From the NCBI RefSeq assembly GCF_003286415.2, contig NZ_CP043450.1, positions 3,844,001 through 3,908,000 of the forward strand: a stretch of DNA of 64,000 nt, written 5' to 3'. Positions 15,139 to 25,300 of the stretch are shown piece after piece. Source of the DNA: Mucilaginibacter rubeus. GTDB lineage: Bacteria > Bacteroidota > Bacteroidia > Sphingobacteriales > Sphingobacteriaceae. The notes beneath the pieces are model-generated. The model saw only the letters and a program-made list of their open reading frames with translations. It was not told the origin of the DNA and did no database searches. The position numbers and the translations under genes were made by a program. Position 1 is the first letter of the stretch. The number at the start of each line of letters is the position of its first letter.

Positions 15139-18120
15139 TTACGGTTTTCCCTTTCTTGCTTTTTCCGATTTGAGAAATTTTAAAAGCAACCCGTAAAGGA
15201 TGCATTCATGCAGGCGTTGTTGCGTATTGAAGTAACGATTAACGGCCATATGGATTATACTACTTAAAAACTTGGCATTCCAGTTGATATTATACTTTTG
15301 AAGCAGCAATTCAACCCGTTTTCTTTTTTGCTGAAGCAGGTCATCATACGCCAATAGCAGGTTATTTAAACTACTATGATATTTCCGGTATAACTGATCA
15401 ATCTGTATTTTAACAGCTTTGTCATCAAACTCGGTAAAAAAGTAAGCCTGTTGTCGCTCAACAAATTGCAGCTGATCGGCAAGGTCTGTACTCATCAGGT
15501 TAAGATAATCTTTGATGAGCCAAAAAATCAGGAGCCAATCTTCAGTATCATAGCGGTTACTTTCAAGCATCCTGAACACATTGCAACAAAACATAGTTTC
15601 GATACAAAAAAGCCCTTCAGCCTGTTCTATCTGCTGCCCATAACGCTCCAGCTCGCGCACATAAGTATCAAGCTGCACAACATGAACCTGGCCGCTCAGT
15701 AAAAATGGCGACAGCACCTCCCGTATTGCCAAATAAACCTCCTGAAAATCAACTTCATCAAGCAGGTTTACCCTCACCCGGATGTGATTATCAGGATCAT
15801 GGTACCTGATAAAAAACCATTGTTTTATTTTTATCTCAGCCGAGTAATTTAACAGCTCATCAAGCTTTAACAACACCTCGTTGGCAATATTACTGCTGAG
15901 GTATAACTTGATGAACAGCCACTCGCTGCCCGGAAAAAAGTTTCGCTGCAGCGTATTTTCGACATACTGAAAATAAAGAGGCGTTAATGGCCTGTCGAAA
16001 TGAAAGGGCGCTACAAACTGGTGCATATAAGGGTTTCCTTCCGCATCCTTTACAACGGCCTCATGCTCAAGATGAATGCATTCGGAGAAAATCAAAACCG
16101 GGGCTTGCCTTGTTATTTCCTTTGCAAGCACCTGCATACTTATCTCATTTCCGGTATCAATAAGCAATTCGTTATCGCCTTTTACAATATAAAATTTATC
16201 GGGTATCAGCCATTCTTTGCTGAAGCTACCAAACAGATCACAAAATTTATCTGTGAATTTTTCGGCCTTGCAAAGCTCGTCTAAAATGGCTGGAGTAAAC
16301 TTCCAGGTAGCCCGGTGCAGGATGAGGCCAAAACCGGTTTCAACCCGAGGGAAAAACACATAATCATTTGCGAGCGCCCCCCAGTTAAAACTCAGGCTTC
16401 CGTTACCGCGCTGATGTTGAATATCGCACAAAAAGGTATAAATAGGATGTTGCGACCGGTTATAATTATAAGCACTACTTAACCTTGGGATTACTTCTTT
16501 CTGATGCTTTTTTGAAAACAGTTTAAATACATTTTGCTCAAGCTTGATATAAATATCATCAAGCCGCAAAACTGACTTACCTTTAGCGTCATCAATATAA
16601 GCCAGTTCATGAGGCCAAAACTGTGGATGCATCATAACGTTCAGGATGCGTTCCTCAGGCATGTGAATTATTTCGGCAAACATCGCGTCGGGACTATTAT
16701 CAGCCTCTTTTGTTGCTATATCCAAACCTGCTTTGTGTATTTCGGCGTCCCCCATGGCAAACCGCGCTATCATACTTAGGGCTCCCGGGCCTGTAACCCT
16801 TTCAAGAAATAAAAGATCGTTATCGAAAACCTGAAAAAGCGCGCACATAGAAAAAGGCAGGTTATCTGTGCTCCGCTCTTTAACAAAATTATTGGGAATA
16901 ATAACCTTATACTGTTTCTCTATTTTGGCACGATTGAGCAGGTCAAGCATTTTAAAATCAATCTCTGTATAATCTATCAACGAAGGAGTACCCTCACTGC
17001 CGGCATACAAACCTTCGGTAAAAAGGGTTTCATGTTCATACCATTGCCCATATTCAATTCCGGTATCGGTATCAAATGCCTCCAGAAGCGGCACGCTTTG
17101 TTCTTCATATCTTTTCCTGAACCGCGCCTTAAATTGCTCTATCCTTTTATTGGGTACCGGCGGATTCAGGTTATTCAATAAGGCAATGCCTTTCCCTATT
17201 TTCCACTGGAGTGATTTATCAAGTTCCTGCTCGTTTAGTTCATTAAATCGGGTAATATGGATCTGATCTTTGAGCTCCCGCCCGGTTATCTGGTTGGTAA
17301 GTTGTTCAATGAGGGTGTAAAATGAGAACCAGTTCGGGTTATCAGGATGGTAACTATTTACCTCGCTAATCAGATTTATTAATGCATCAACGGTATTGTT
17401 TAACCCGGTATCGTCCGTTTTCTGCAAAAAGACAGGGAAATCATAACCTATTGCCGGTTCAAATGCAGGTTTTAGTAACTGCCCTTCTATAAGGTCATCA
17501 ATAAAGGCTATAAAATCATCCTGTTCAAAATCCGGAAACTTTTCCAGCAATTGTTGCTTATTCCATATTCCGTCGCCAACAACATTAATTATCTCGTCAA
17601 GCACGTTATTACTTTCAAGAGCACTTACCTGGTAAATTCTTTGATCATCAATAATTTGATAAGTAATAAAACGTAAATCGCCACCAACTTTGTAAAGCGT
17701 ATTATTAAGCTTATAACCCGCCAGTAGCTGATTGGCGCTTTCAATTTGTTTGGCGAGCGAGAAGCTCACCACAGCATCGGGTACAGTATACTTTCTGAAT
17801 TTTGCCGAAAGTTTTACTTTATTGATTTCGCCCCAATAAACCGACGAACAACCAGCAAACAAACCAAATGGCGTGGCCCGGTTTGCCATACGCGCCATGT
17901 ACTTATAAAAACTTGATAATAATTGAGCTTCTTTGGCATGGGATTGCTCGCCCGCAAACAAAATATCAAGTTCGTTATAAAGCGATTTGCTTGCTATATA
18001 AATACTTTCCTTTATTAGTCTGTTATTCCATAAAGTAAGTAAACTATTTTTCCCAAGCTTTTGCCTGTATGACAAAGCAGCCGAGCGTAAAATTAAACCG
18101 TTAATAAAATTAACTTTCAT
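15139..18120 (-). CDS. Lantibiotic dehydratase LanB-type, copy 2
   Basis: 993 residues from ATG 18120 (MKVNFINGLILRSAAL); the longer frame to 18138 would use TTG. It has both LanB domains: the glutamylation part with NRATPFGLFAG near 76-86, which is canonical, but LRSAALS near residue 11 where LRxP is usual; and from about 726 the elimination part with FFPGSEWLFIKLYL, WFFIRYHDPDNHIRVRV and IIHMAVNRYF with the conserved His. It is a distant paralogue of copy 1 rather than a recent duplicate. No peptide frame was found upstream of it, so it presumably acts on the same precursor from 13003-13173. It is convergent with the LytTR gene and follows the ndh terminator. Confidence 0.9.
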   Translation of the reverse strand: MKVNFINGLILRSAALSYRQKLGKNSLLTLWNNRLIKESIYIASKSLYNELDILFAGEQSHAKEAQLLSSFYKYMARMANRATPFGLFAGCSSVYWGEINKVKLSAKFRKYTVPDAVVSFSLAKQIESANQLLAGYKLNNTLYKVGGDLRFITYQIIDDQRIYQVSALESNNVLDEIINVVGDGIWNKQQLLEKFPDFEQDDFIAFIDDLIEGQLLKPAFEPAIGYDFPVFLQKTDDTGLNNTVDALINLISEVNSYHPDNPNWFSFYTLIEQLTNQITGRELKDQIHITRFNELNEQELDKSLQWKIGKGIALLNNLNPPVPNKRIEQFKARFRKRYEEQSVPLLEAFDTDTGIEYGQWYEHETLFTEGLYAGSEGTPSLIDYTEIDFKMLDLLNRAKIEKQYKVIIPNNFVKERSTDNLPFSMCALFQVFDNDLLFLERVTGPGALSMIARFAMGDAEIHKAGLDIATKEADNSPDAMFAEIIHMPEERILNVMMHPQFWPHELAYIDDAKGKSVLRLDDIYIKLEQNVFKLFSKKHQKEVIPRLSSAYNYNRSQHPIYTFLCDIQHQRGNGSLSFNWGALANDYVFFPRVETGFGLILHRATWKFTPAILDELCKAEKFTDKFCDLFGSFSKEWLIPDKFYIVKGDNELLIDTGNEISMQVLAKEITRQAPVLIFSECIHLEHEAVVKDAEGNPYMHQFVAPFHFDRPLTPLYFQYVENTLQRNFFPGSEWLFIKLYLSSNIANEVLLKLDELLNYSAEIKIKQWFFIRYHDPDNHIRVRVNLLDEVDFQEVYLAIREVLSPFLLSGQVHVVQLDTYVRELERYGQQIEQAEGLFCIETMFCCNVFRMLESNRYDTEDWLLIFWLIKDYLNLMSTDLADQLQFVERQQAYFFTEFDDKAVKIQIDQLYRKYHSSLNNLLLAYDDLLQQKRKRVELLLQKYNINWNAKFLSSIIHMAVNRYFNTQQRLHECILYGLLLKFLKSEKARKGKP

Positions 18121-18150
18121 CTGTATATAAAAAGGCAAGGTCAGGTATAT

Positions 18151-18196
18151 AATAGCGAACTTAAGTTAAGCTATTTTAGTTAGCGGGCAAAAACTG
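18151..18196 (-). promoter_or_regulatory. Dyad and shared motif upstream of LanB copy 2
   Basis: AATAGC (18151-18156) and GCTATT (18170-18175) flank the 10-bp palindrome AACTTAAGTT (18158-18167), about 30-55 bp upstream of the start codon. Directly beyond it, at 18179-18196, lies GTTAGCGGGCAAAAACTG, a partial match to the 25-bp motif found upstream of three signalling-block genes. The promoter region of this gene thus seems to hold two recognisable sites. Confidence 0.4.
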
Positions 18197-18221
18197 CATT
18201 TATATGACACATAATTTCAAT

Positions 18222-18262
18222 AAAAAATGGGGCAGTTACCTGAATAAGGCACTGCCCCATTT
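18222..18262 (-). terminator. Rho-independent terminator after the NADH dehydrogenase gene
   Basis: A 12-bp perfect stem, 18225-18236 with 18251-18262 (core GGGGCAGT / ACTGCCCC), and a 14-base loop. On the minus strand it ends in a run of six T (18222-18227). It separates ndh from the second LanB gene, which therefore has its own promoter. Confidence 0.88.
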
Positions 18263-18339
18263 ATGGGCAAATGTAATAAGCAATTCGGATTTAATATCTA
18301 ATAATAAGTATTATCCATAATTTAATTAGCTAATAAGTA

Positions 18340-19632
18340 TTAATCCGTATTGTTTTTCCCGCCTCTGAATATCATCCTTAAAGCTTGATCTCTTGTTAAA
18401 AACGCCACAGCCCAATTATACAAGGTTTTAATTTTATTATTATAATTCACCAATGATATCAAATGAATAAATAACCATACAAACAAAGCGGCAAAACCGC
18501 TCAGGTGCACCTTATGCTTAAACAGGTCAACAACGGCATTGTGCCGGCCAACAATGGCCATATCACCCCTGTCAAAATATTTAAATGGCTTTATATTTTT
18601 ACCTTTTGCTATGGCTATAAAGTTTTTAGCTGTATTGCGCCCCATTTGTATAGCCACCTGTGCCAGCTGCGGGTGACCTTTAGGATAAACCGGATCAGTC
18701 ATCTGTATACTTATATCGCCTATAGCATATATATCTTCCAGATCTTTCACCCGGTTGTATTCATCGGTGATCATCCGGCGGCCAATCCCCAAACTTGCGG
18801 CGGGTATACCTTCAAATGTATTGGCAATGATACCTGCAGCCCAGATCAGGGTTTTAGCTTCAAGCGTTTCGCCGTTGGCAAATGTTACCACACCATTGCT
18901 AAAATCACTTACATGGGCATTCAACTTAACTTCAACACCCAAATCAATAAGCGCCTGGCGGGTTTCGCTATGGGTTTTATCACTCATTGGAGCAAGCAAA
19001 TAGGGACCGCCATCAACTATATAAATTTTCCCCCTGGCATTAGTTAATTCAGGATAATCTTTTTTAAGGATATAGTTTTTCATTTCGGCCAGCATACCTG
19101 CCACTTCCACACCAGTAGGGCCACCACCGGCAACAACTATGGTTAAAAGCTTTTGGCGCTCAACCGAATCGGTAGTAATGGCCGCCTTTTCCATCGTTTT
19201 AATAAGACTGTTACGCATATACAACGCGTCGTCAATTTCTTTAAGTGATATAGCATTCTGCTTAACGCTTTCGATACCGTAAAAATTGGTGCTGGCGCCA
19301 GCCGCAAATACAAGGTAATCATAAGACAGCTCCCCGTCGGTTAAATACAGGATCTTCGCTGCCGGATCAACCTTAACTACAGCGGCCATCCTAAAGTTTA
19401 ACCTTTTATCCCTGAATAATTTACGAAATGGATAACTAATACTTGATGGTTCAAGGAAGCTGGTTGCTACCTGGTACAGCAGCGGTGTAAAATAATTGTA
19501 GTTATTTTTATCAACCAGGGTTACATCATAGTGCTTATTTTTATATAGCTGCTCGGCAACATTAAGACCGGCAAAGCCGCCGCCAACTATTACTATCTTT
19601 TTTTTATCACCGTTGGGTGTTACGCTTGTCAT
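18340..19632 (-). CDS. ndh: Type II NADH dehydrogenase / NAD(P)-FAD oxidoreductase
   Basis: 430 residues, standard size for NDH-2. The FAD-binding dinucleotide fold begins at once (IVIVGGGFAGLNVAEQL), a second NADH-binding fold follows near residue 165 (VVAGGGPTGVEVAGML), and the FAD motif IYAIGDIS is near residue 300. A hydrophobic C-terminal segment (FAALFVWLFIHLISLV) can anchor it to the membrane. NDH-2 passes electrons from NADH to quinone without pumping protons. The gene ends at a strong terminator. The 411 bp upstream, to the VOC gene, hold a 15-bp palindrome and otherwise nothing I can support. Confidence 0.92.
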   Translation of the reverse strand: MTSVTPNGDKKKIVIVGGGFAGLNVAEQLYKNKHYDVTLVDKNNYNYFTPLLYQVATSFLEPSSISYPFRKLFRDKRLNFRMAAVVKVDPAAKILYLTDGELSYDYLVFAAGASTNFYGIESVKQNAISLKEIDDALYMRNSLIKTMEKAAITTDSVERQKLLTIVVAGGGPTGVEVAGMLAEMKNYILKKDYPELTNARGKIYIVDGGPYLLAPMSDKTHSETRQALIDLGVEVKLNAHVSDFSNGVVTFANGETLEAKTLIWAAGIIANTFEGIPAASLGIGRRMITDEYNRVKDLEDIYAIGDISIQMTDPVYPKGHPQLAQVAIQMGRNTAKNFIAIAKGKNIKPFKYFDRGDMAIVGRHNAVVDLFKHKVHLSGFAALFVWLFIHLISLVNYNNKIKTLYNWAVAFLTRDQALRMIFRGGKNNTD

Positions 19633-19767
19633 GATATTTAATATTTATAATCGTTTTGCAGACAGACGAAGCAGGAAAAGACTGATTTCAAAAAAATATC
19701 CCGGCTTTATTTGCCTTGTTTTTCTAACATAAATTTACTGAGTTTCTTAAAAAACAGCCTCATCTTA

Positions 19768-19782
19768 GTGTAATTATTACAC
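19768..19782. promoter_or_regulatory. 15-bp palindrome upstream of ndh
   Basis: GTGTAAT and ATTACAC are perfect inverted arms around one central base, 136 bp upstream of the ndh start in a 411-bp intergenic region shared with the VOC gene. The shape fits a small operator. The regulator is unknown, and AT-rich DNA makes chance possible. Confidence 0.3.
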
Positions 19783-20043
19783 ACTTAAAATCAACCTCAT
19801 TTTCACTACTTTAATCTCCTTTAACAATACAAAATGCAAGTTAATCGCCAGTAAAAAATGTACAAAAGGCTGATAATTTGGTCGATTTTACTGTTGCCGG
19901 TAATTAATGATCCGGGTATGACATACAGCAGATTAAAGTGTAAACAAGGCCTTATTTTTAATCACCTCAGATACTACCGGGCACATAAAAACACAAGCAT
20001 TTACTAAACTGTGCTATCCATTAAAAACCGTAAATTTAATACT

Positions 20044-20415
20044 ATGAAGATGATCCCGCTTTTTAAATGCCGCGACTTGAAGCAGTCTGTCGGTTTTTAC
20101 ACCAATGTGCTCAACTTCAGGCTAAAATATCCTGAGGAAACAGCCGATGACGGTGTTGTTGACCTGATCAATGAATTTGGGGAACTACAGCTAACGGTGT
20201 ATGAAAGCGACCGGCTGTTTGGCTCGGTGGTAAATGTTTGGGTTGATGATGTAGACAACAGGTTTAAATTTTATGTTTCCCGCGGACTTGATACTTCAGG
20301 AAAAGAAAACTCACCCGTTCACCAGGGGCCAACCGACCAAACCTGGGGAACGCGCGAGTTTTATGTTACCGATATGGATGGCAATACTTTACGCTTTTGC
20401 CAGCCGCAGCAATAA
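20044..20415 (+). CDS. VOC family protein (glyoxalase/bleomycin resistance fold)
   Basis: About 123 residues from ATG 20044 (MKMIPLFKCRDLKQSVGFYTN); an upstream start at 20011 would add eleven residues without family support. The pattern is that of a VOC domain: a first beta strand ending in Asp, a helix with SVGFYTNVLNF, then the second half with ending DMDGNTLRFCQP. Such proteins are metal-dependent lyases or dioxygenases, or bind drugs such as bleomycin. No specific substrate can be assigned. It converges with the GH78 gene with three bases between the stops. Confidence 0.83.
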   Translation: MKMIPLFKCRDLKQSVGFYTNVLNFRLKYPEETADDGVVDLINEFGELQLTVYESDRLFGSVVNVWVDDVDNRFKFYVSRGLDTSGKENSPVHQGPTDQTWGTREFYVTDMDGNTLRFCQPQQ

Positions 20416-20418
20416 ATA

Positions 20419-22179
20419 TTACTGAATTACTTTAACCCCGGCAGGGGCTTTAATGGTTGATTCTATCTTCCCGTTGGCCTGTTTATCGTGCCTGATCTTC
20501 ACTACACCGTATGGTGTTGGATATGTACCTTCGGCAAAGTTTAAATCGCCTAAATGAGGCTCAATTTTGATAACCTTGCAACCCGGAGCCACCACCTTTA
20601 CACCAAGTACGTACTCAGTTAACCATGGTGTTGGCCCCGATGCCCAGCCATGCGACAAGCTATGCCTGAAACCCTTGTAACAATAAGCGCCGTAATCGCC
20701 ATGGATATCTTTTTCCCCCTCGGGTACCAATTCATCAATCCGCGAAGCGTTAGGCAGCCAGTCGATATTGAAATCTTCCCAAAATGTGGTAGCGCCGAGG
20801 TTTAGCATCGGTCCCCAGAAATTGCGGATAGCATCAATCCCACCCTGGTAGTCGCCTGCTTTGGCTTTGGCCAGCAGCATATAGTATCCAAAAAAGGTTG
20901 AGTAATTATGTACCCCGCCAGCCGAAAGTATCTCATTGGCTTTTTGAGCAGGCAATAAACCCGATAGCCCCAATAAAGCGGCGGCTTGCTTTGAACCTCC
21001 TGCATCCGGCACGTTGGTTTTAAGTTTGGCAACAGCAGCCTCGCATTTTTTGGCGGTGATCGGATCGTTCAAAACTTTGCAAAGTTCGGCGCCGGCATTC
21101 AGGGTCATAACCAGCATGGCTTGCAAACCGGCATGAATAGCAGGTTTATTTTCACTGGATGGCCAGTCTAAAAATCTACCCGCGCCATCAAGCTTCTCAC
21201 TGCCATTAGCATCAACCTGCACAGCATACTGGTTTAGTAACTTAACCAGGTAAGCCTTTTGCTGTTGCAGATATTTGAGATTGCCTGTGTGCATATACCA
21301 ATCTCGCTGTATCAGGATCCACCACATGGAGTAAGATACCATACCGTTCATGTACCCCGGCAGCGGGGTAATATCGCGGGCAAGGTCAAGACTTTTAGGA
21401 ACAACGGGATTATCGCCAAAAACAGCGGCAATAGTTGATGTCTCGGGATGCATATCCCCTACCCAAACCAGCCTGTCGCGTTTGATGCCATCCCAAAGGT
21501 AATCCTGCATATTTAGGTGCACGGTATAAGCTCCGGTAAGCCAGATCTTATTAAGCAACGTATCACTGCATTTAAACGAGCCCAGGTAAGGAATATCCCT
21601 GTAAATAAAAATAGCCCTCGCCTCTTTTAATTTCAGCTGGCTGTTATCATCAACCAAATCAATCCGTACAAAACGGAACCCGGTGTTGCCAATTTCCAGT
21701 TTGCCCAACCATGGCAGCGAAACCACCATATCGCGCATGGCATGATCATTAGTAGCGCCTTTTATGGTATCGATATTGGACATAGCCTCGCTTGCCGATT
21801 CACCAAAACGAATCCGTACCCTTACCGGCTTTCCTCCCCTGGATTGATCGGTCACCAATTGCAGGCCGCCATGCAGTTCCCTGCCAAAATCAAGCAGTAA
21901 ACCCGGTTTCCCCTTTTCATTACTTTGAAGAATGCAAAGGTCGTTCCCCGACAGATCAGCCTGCCCTGTACCTTGCTTCAGCAGTTTTTCAGCATTGGTG
22001 ATATTGGTAGCTGCGTTCTGCGATTTCCACAGGATACGGACCGGCGAGAGATATTTCCTGACTGTTTCAGTTGATTGCGCTTCGGCAGATCGCTTAGCGT
22101 CAAAAACAGGTGGAAGTTTCTGGGCTTTACCGACTGAACAGGCAAGGGTTAATATGAGTATGGATAGGGTTTTCTTCAT
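20419..22179 (-). CDS. GH78-like alpha-L-rhamnosidase, secreted
   Basis: 586 residues with a signal peptide (MKKTLSILILTLACSVGKAQ). The middle has the six-hairpin barrel features of bacterial alpha-L-rhamnosidases: YLWDGIKRDRLVWVGDMHPE near residue 230, where GH78 enzymes carry their acidic catalytic pair, then SMWWILIQRDWYMHTG and FLDWPSS. The C-terminus ends in the small beta domain (WLTEYVLGVKVVAPG). It should release terminal L-rhamnose in the periplasm. The GH106 gene lies 172 bp upstream on the same strand, with a repeat element between, so the two likely act on the same rhamnosylated glycan. Confidence 0.8.
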   Translation of the reverse strand: MKKTLSILILTLACSVGKAQKLPPVFDAKRSAEAQSTETVRKYLSPVRILWKSQNAATNITNAEKLLKQGTGQADLSGNDLCILQSNEKGKPGLLLDFGRELHGGLQLVTDQSRGGKPVRVRIRFGESASEAMSNIDTIKGATNDHAMRDMVVSLPWLGKLEIGNTGFRFVRIDLVDDNSQLKLKEARAIFIYRDIPYLGSFKCSDTLLNKIWLTGAYTVHLNMQDYLWDGIKRDRLVWVGDMHPETSTIAAVFGDNPVVPKSLDLARDITPLPGYMNGMVSYSMWWILIQRDWYMHTGNLKYLQQQKAYLVKLLNQYAVQVDANGSEKLDGAGRFLDWPSSENKPAIHAGLQAMLVMTLNAGAELCKVLNDPITAKKCEAAVAKLKTNVPDAGGSKQAAALLGLSGLLPAQKANEILSAGGVHNYSTFFGYYMLLAKAKAGDYQGGIDAIRNFWGPMLNLGATTFWEDFNIDWLPNASRIDELVPEGEKDIHGDYGAYCYKGFRHSLSHGWASGPTPWLTEYVLGVKVVAPGCKVIKIEPHLGDLNFAEGTYPTPYGVVKIRHDKQANGKIESTIKAPAGVKVIQ

Positions 22180-22206
22180 GTTGGAATTATTATAACAGCT
22201 TTAAAA

Positions 22207-22324
22207 ACTCCCCTCTTGAGAGGGGGCGCGATGGCAAAGAGAGGTAGCTGGGGTGTGTTAATACGCCTGACTTATCAAAGCAGAAACACACCCCTACACC
22301 CCTCTCAAGAGGGGAATCGCACAT
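22207..22324. repeat. Structured repeat, CCCCTCT family, copy 1
   Basis: CCCCTCTTGAGAGGGG (22210-22225) and CCCCTCTCAAGAGGGG (22299-22314) are inverted copies and each is nearly self-palindromic. Inner arms GGGGTGTGTT (22250-22259) and AACACACCCC (22285-22294) pair too. The flanks GGGCGCGATGG and GGAATCGCACAT recur in the element at 43626-43757, so this is a dispersed family. Confidence 0.8.
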
Positions 22325-22351
22325 GCCATCCCTTTCTTTCTTATTTCATTA

Positions 22352-25300
22352 TCAATAAACCACCGCCCTAACAGTAACCGGACCTGTCAGCCCCGAAGCT
22401 TCAAGCTGGCTTTCGGGCTTGTAAGGATTAACGGTTGTCCAGGTGTGACGTTCATTAGGCTGCAGCTTACTATCACCAATTAAGCGGTTAACCCAGGTGT
22501 TTACTACTTCAATATCTACGGTGTTACTGCCTTGCTTCAGTGCCCTGGTTACATCAAGCTGATAAGGTGCTGTCCAAACGCCACCTACCGCTATGCCGTT
22601 CACTTTTACTTTAGCCATTGCTTTTACCTGGCCCAGATCAAGCAGCAGGCGTTTACCTTTTTCTATCTGGGCTATATTAAACGTGTTATGATAAACCGCC
22701 GGACCCGAATAGTATTTGATATCATCCTCCGGCCTTAATGTCCAGTCTATTAATTTATCAAAAGTAACAGGGTTTGCAGGCCCCCATCTTTTCGGATCAA
22801 AGGTAACCTGCCATGGGGTATTTACGTCGACCAAAACCTGTTGATCGGGGAAGTTTTCTCCTTTAGATAAATTGGCGGCGGATGGCTTCCTGAAAATTAC
22901 AAATGCGCTTTGATAAGCTGCTAATTTTACGGGAACGGTTGTAATAGCTCCCTCCTGTTTATACTCGGGCAGGTTACGGCTGTTGCCTGTTGTAGCATCC
23001 CAAAGTTCAGGAGCTTTTCCCTGCACCCGGAAAGCGGCATTGATGTCAATATCCTGGCCTGTTTGGTTGGATACAAAATACACATCACCATCATTCAGTT
23101 TACGATGGATAAATAAAGCCTGACCAACGGTATTAAACTTACAATCAGGAGCAACTTTAAGCAGATCAAGCGCCTGTTGTGTATCCATACCGTTTATTAC
23201 TATCCCCTTACCATACTGATGTGTTTTTACCGAAACGCTATCGATATTGCCCCAAAGCGCTGAAGCCATTTTTTTGATCTCAGCATCGGCCGCACCGTAG
23301 TTTTGCAAACTTGGTGAGCGCTCGGGCTTTGGGCCTAATACGGCCAAACCATCGTTAACCAGCTTGGTGATAGTTTTCAGCAATTCAGGTCGCATGGTTG
23401 AGAGTTTAGGTAATACTAAAAGCTTATAACTCATGCCGCCGGGCAATACCAGTTTGCCGTTCACAACTTTTGCACGGCCATTCAACACCTCGGCATTAAT
23501 ATAATCGAATGAGTAACCCTGCGGCAATTCCGGATCACGTACACCGGTCATCTTTGGTGCATCTTCACCTATAAAATAAGCCACATCGGCCACATAATTG
23601 CCCTGCCTTAGCATATAATTACAGCGCTTGATATAGCTGGTAAACATATCCATATCGTAAAACCAAGTATTGTTGCGGTTAAACTCGTTACCAAACCAGG
23701 CATTAGCTCCGGGCAACCTGTTATCGGCAGGCTGTGTTACATACACATGCAGCAGGGTGTTATTGATCCCCTCGGTAAAAAAGCGGTCGCCACGTTGTTT
23801 CATCATAGCCGGATAACGCGAAAACGGGCCTCCTGCACAGGTAAATGATTCGGCAGAAACCTTGGTTTTACCATAAATATGTGCCGACGATGAAGCCGCC
23901 CGGTTTTCAATATTACCCAGATCGCCCTCGCTCCAAAACTCACCACCTATCTCATCCGATTGGCCACCGTACTGCAAAAACTCGCCGGGAAATCCCCAAT
24001 GTCCATAATTTTCCAGCCAGGTGGTAAGCCCGTGTTTATGACTGGCATCCCTCAACCCACCAACGTAATCATAAGCTACCCTATCAGCAACAAAACGGCG
24101 CAGGTCCCATAAAAACCTGTCACTTTGATCCTGGCTGCCTACTACACTGCCGTTAAGTACCGGCAGGTAAGGCAAAGCATCGTAGCCATATTTAACCTTA
24201 AAGTTTTTGAGCATATCATCCGTCCAGTTCTGGCTACCGGTTTCATAGCTATCTTCAACAGCTACTTTAAAGCTTTTGCGATCGGCCGCGGGGATACGCT
24301 TTATAATTTGACCCAGGAAAGCATCAAAATGCGAGGCGATATGCTTTTTGCTCATCTTATCGATCTCGAGCCCGCGACCTTCGGGCGGTGCGGGGGCATT
24401 GGTAACCTGCGTCGGTGTCATTCCGGTGCGCATGATGATCCAGTTGTCGGCTGGTACGTCCCACTTCAGGGTACCATCAGCCTGCATATATTTTGAGATA
24501 TCAATAACCTTTCGCGGATCGATCACATATTGCTGATCATCAACCGCCGGCTGCGGTTTCCATTGATATTCTTTCCAGTACGGAAGCGGTGTCTGGAACA
24601 TTTTTGCCAGGGTCTTTTCGGCATAATTTTCTACGTTGGGCGATGACGAAATTTTAAGCTCGGCTATATCGCTGCCCTGCGAGCCGTTACTGAACACGAT
24701 CCTGAAGCTTTGGCTTGTTGTTGCCGGAATAGATATCGTGGCAGGCGAAAAAGGGCTAAAACCCACATTTAAATTAGTATTGCTCCTGTCAACCACAAAG
24801 TGCTTAATGGTTTGATAGCTCCCGGAAGCATCGCGGGCCTGGATATCGCCCTCAAACCTCAGTTCCTTGTGTGAAGGATAAAAAACAAAACTGCGTGCCG
24901 TATAAGGTGAGGTGGCATCAATAGTCACCGTAGGCTTCGGATCATTTGGGATAGTATACACCGTATTTTCGTTGCCATCCATCAGGTTGTTAGCGTGCGC
25001 ATCGACAGGTAAGGAACTGATAAATGAACTTACCATCTGCTCGCCGTAGCCCACAGGGGCAGGAAAAGCGATCACTTTTACATCCTGAAATTGTTTTTGG
25101 GGTTGATCCAGTTTTTTATCGAGGCTCACAGGCCCCTTAACTGTGATACTTGACGAAGTCAGATACCTCATAGACTGCTCCGGCTTAACCCATGGCCCAC
25201 CAGACTGGCTCCAACCCGGACCATTGAAAATACCGATATCTATTTTGAGTTTAGTAGCGGTTTTAAGCGCTGTATGCATAATGTCCCACCATTCGTCCGA

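Noticed and set aside
9820..18120. Reading the LanB-like proteins as peptide aminoacyl-tRNA ligases (PEARLs)
   Set aside because: Those are short LanB forms without the elimination domain; both proteins here are about 1000 residues and carry a SpaB_C-type C-terminus.
18121..18221. Search for a second precursor peptide upstream of LanB copy 2
   Set aside because: The longest minus-strand frame with ATG there is about ten codons; nothing leader-like was found.
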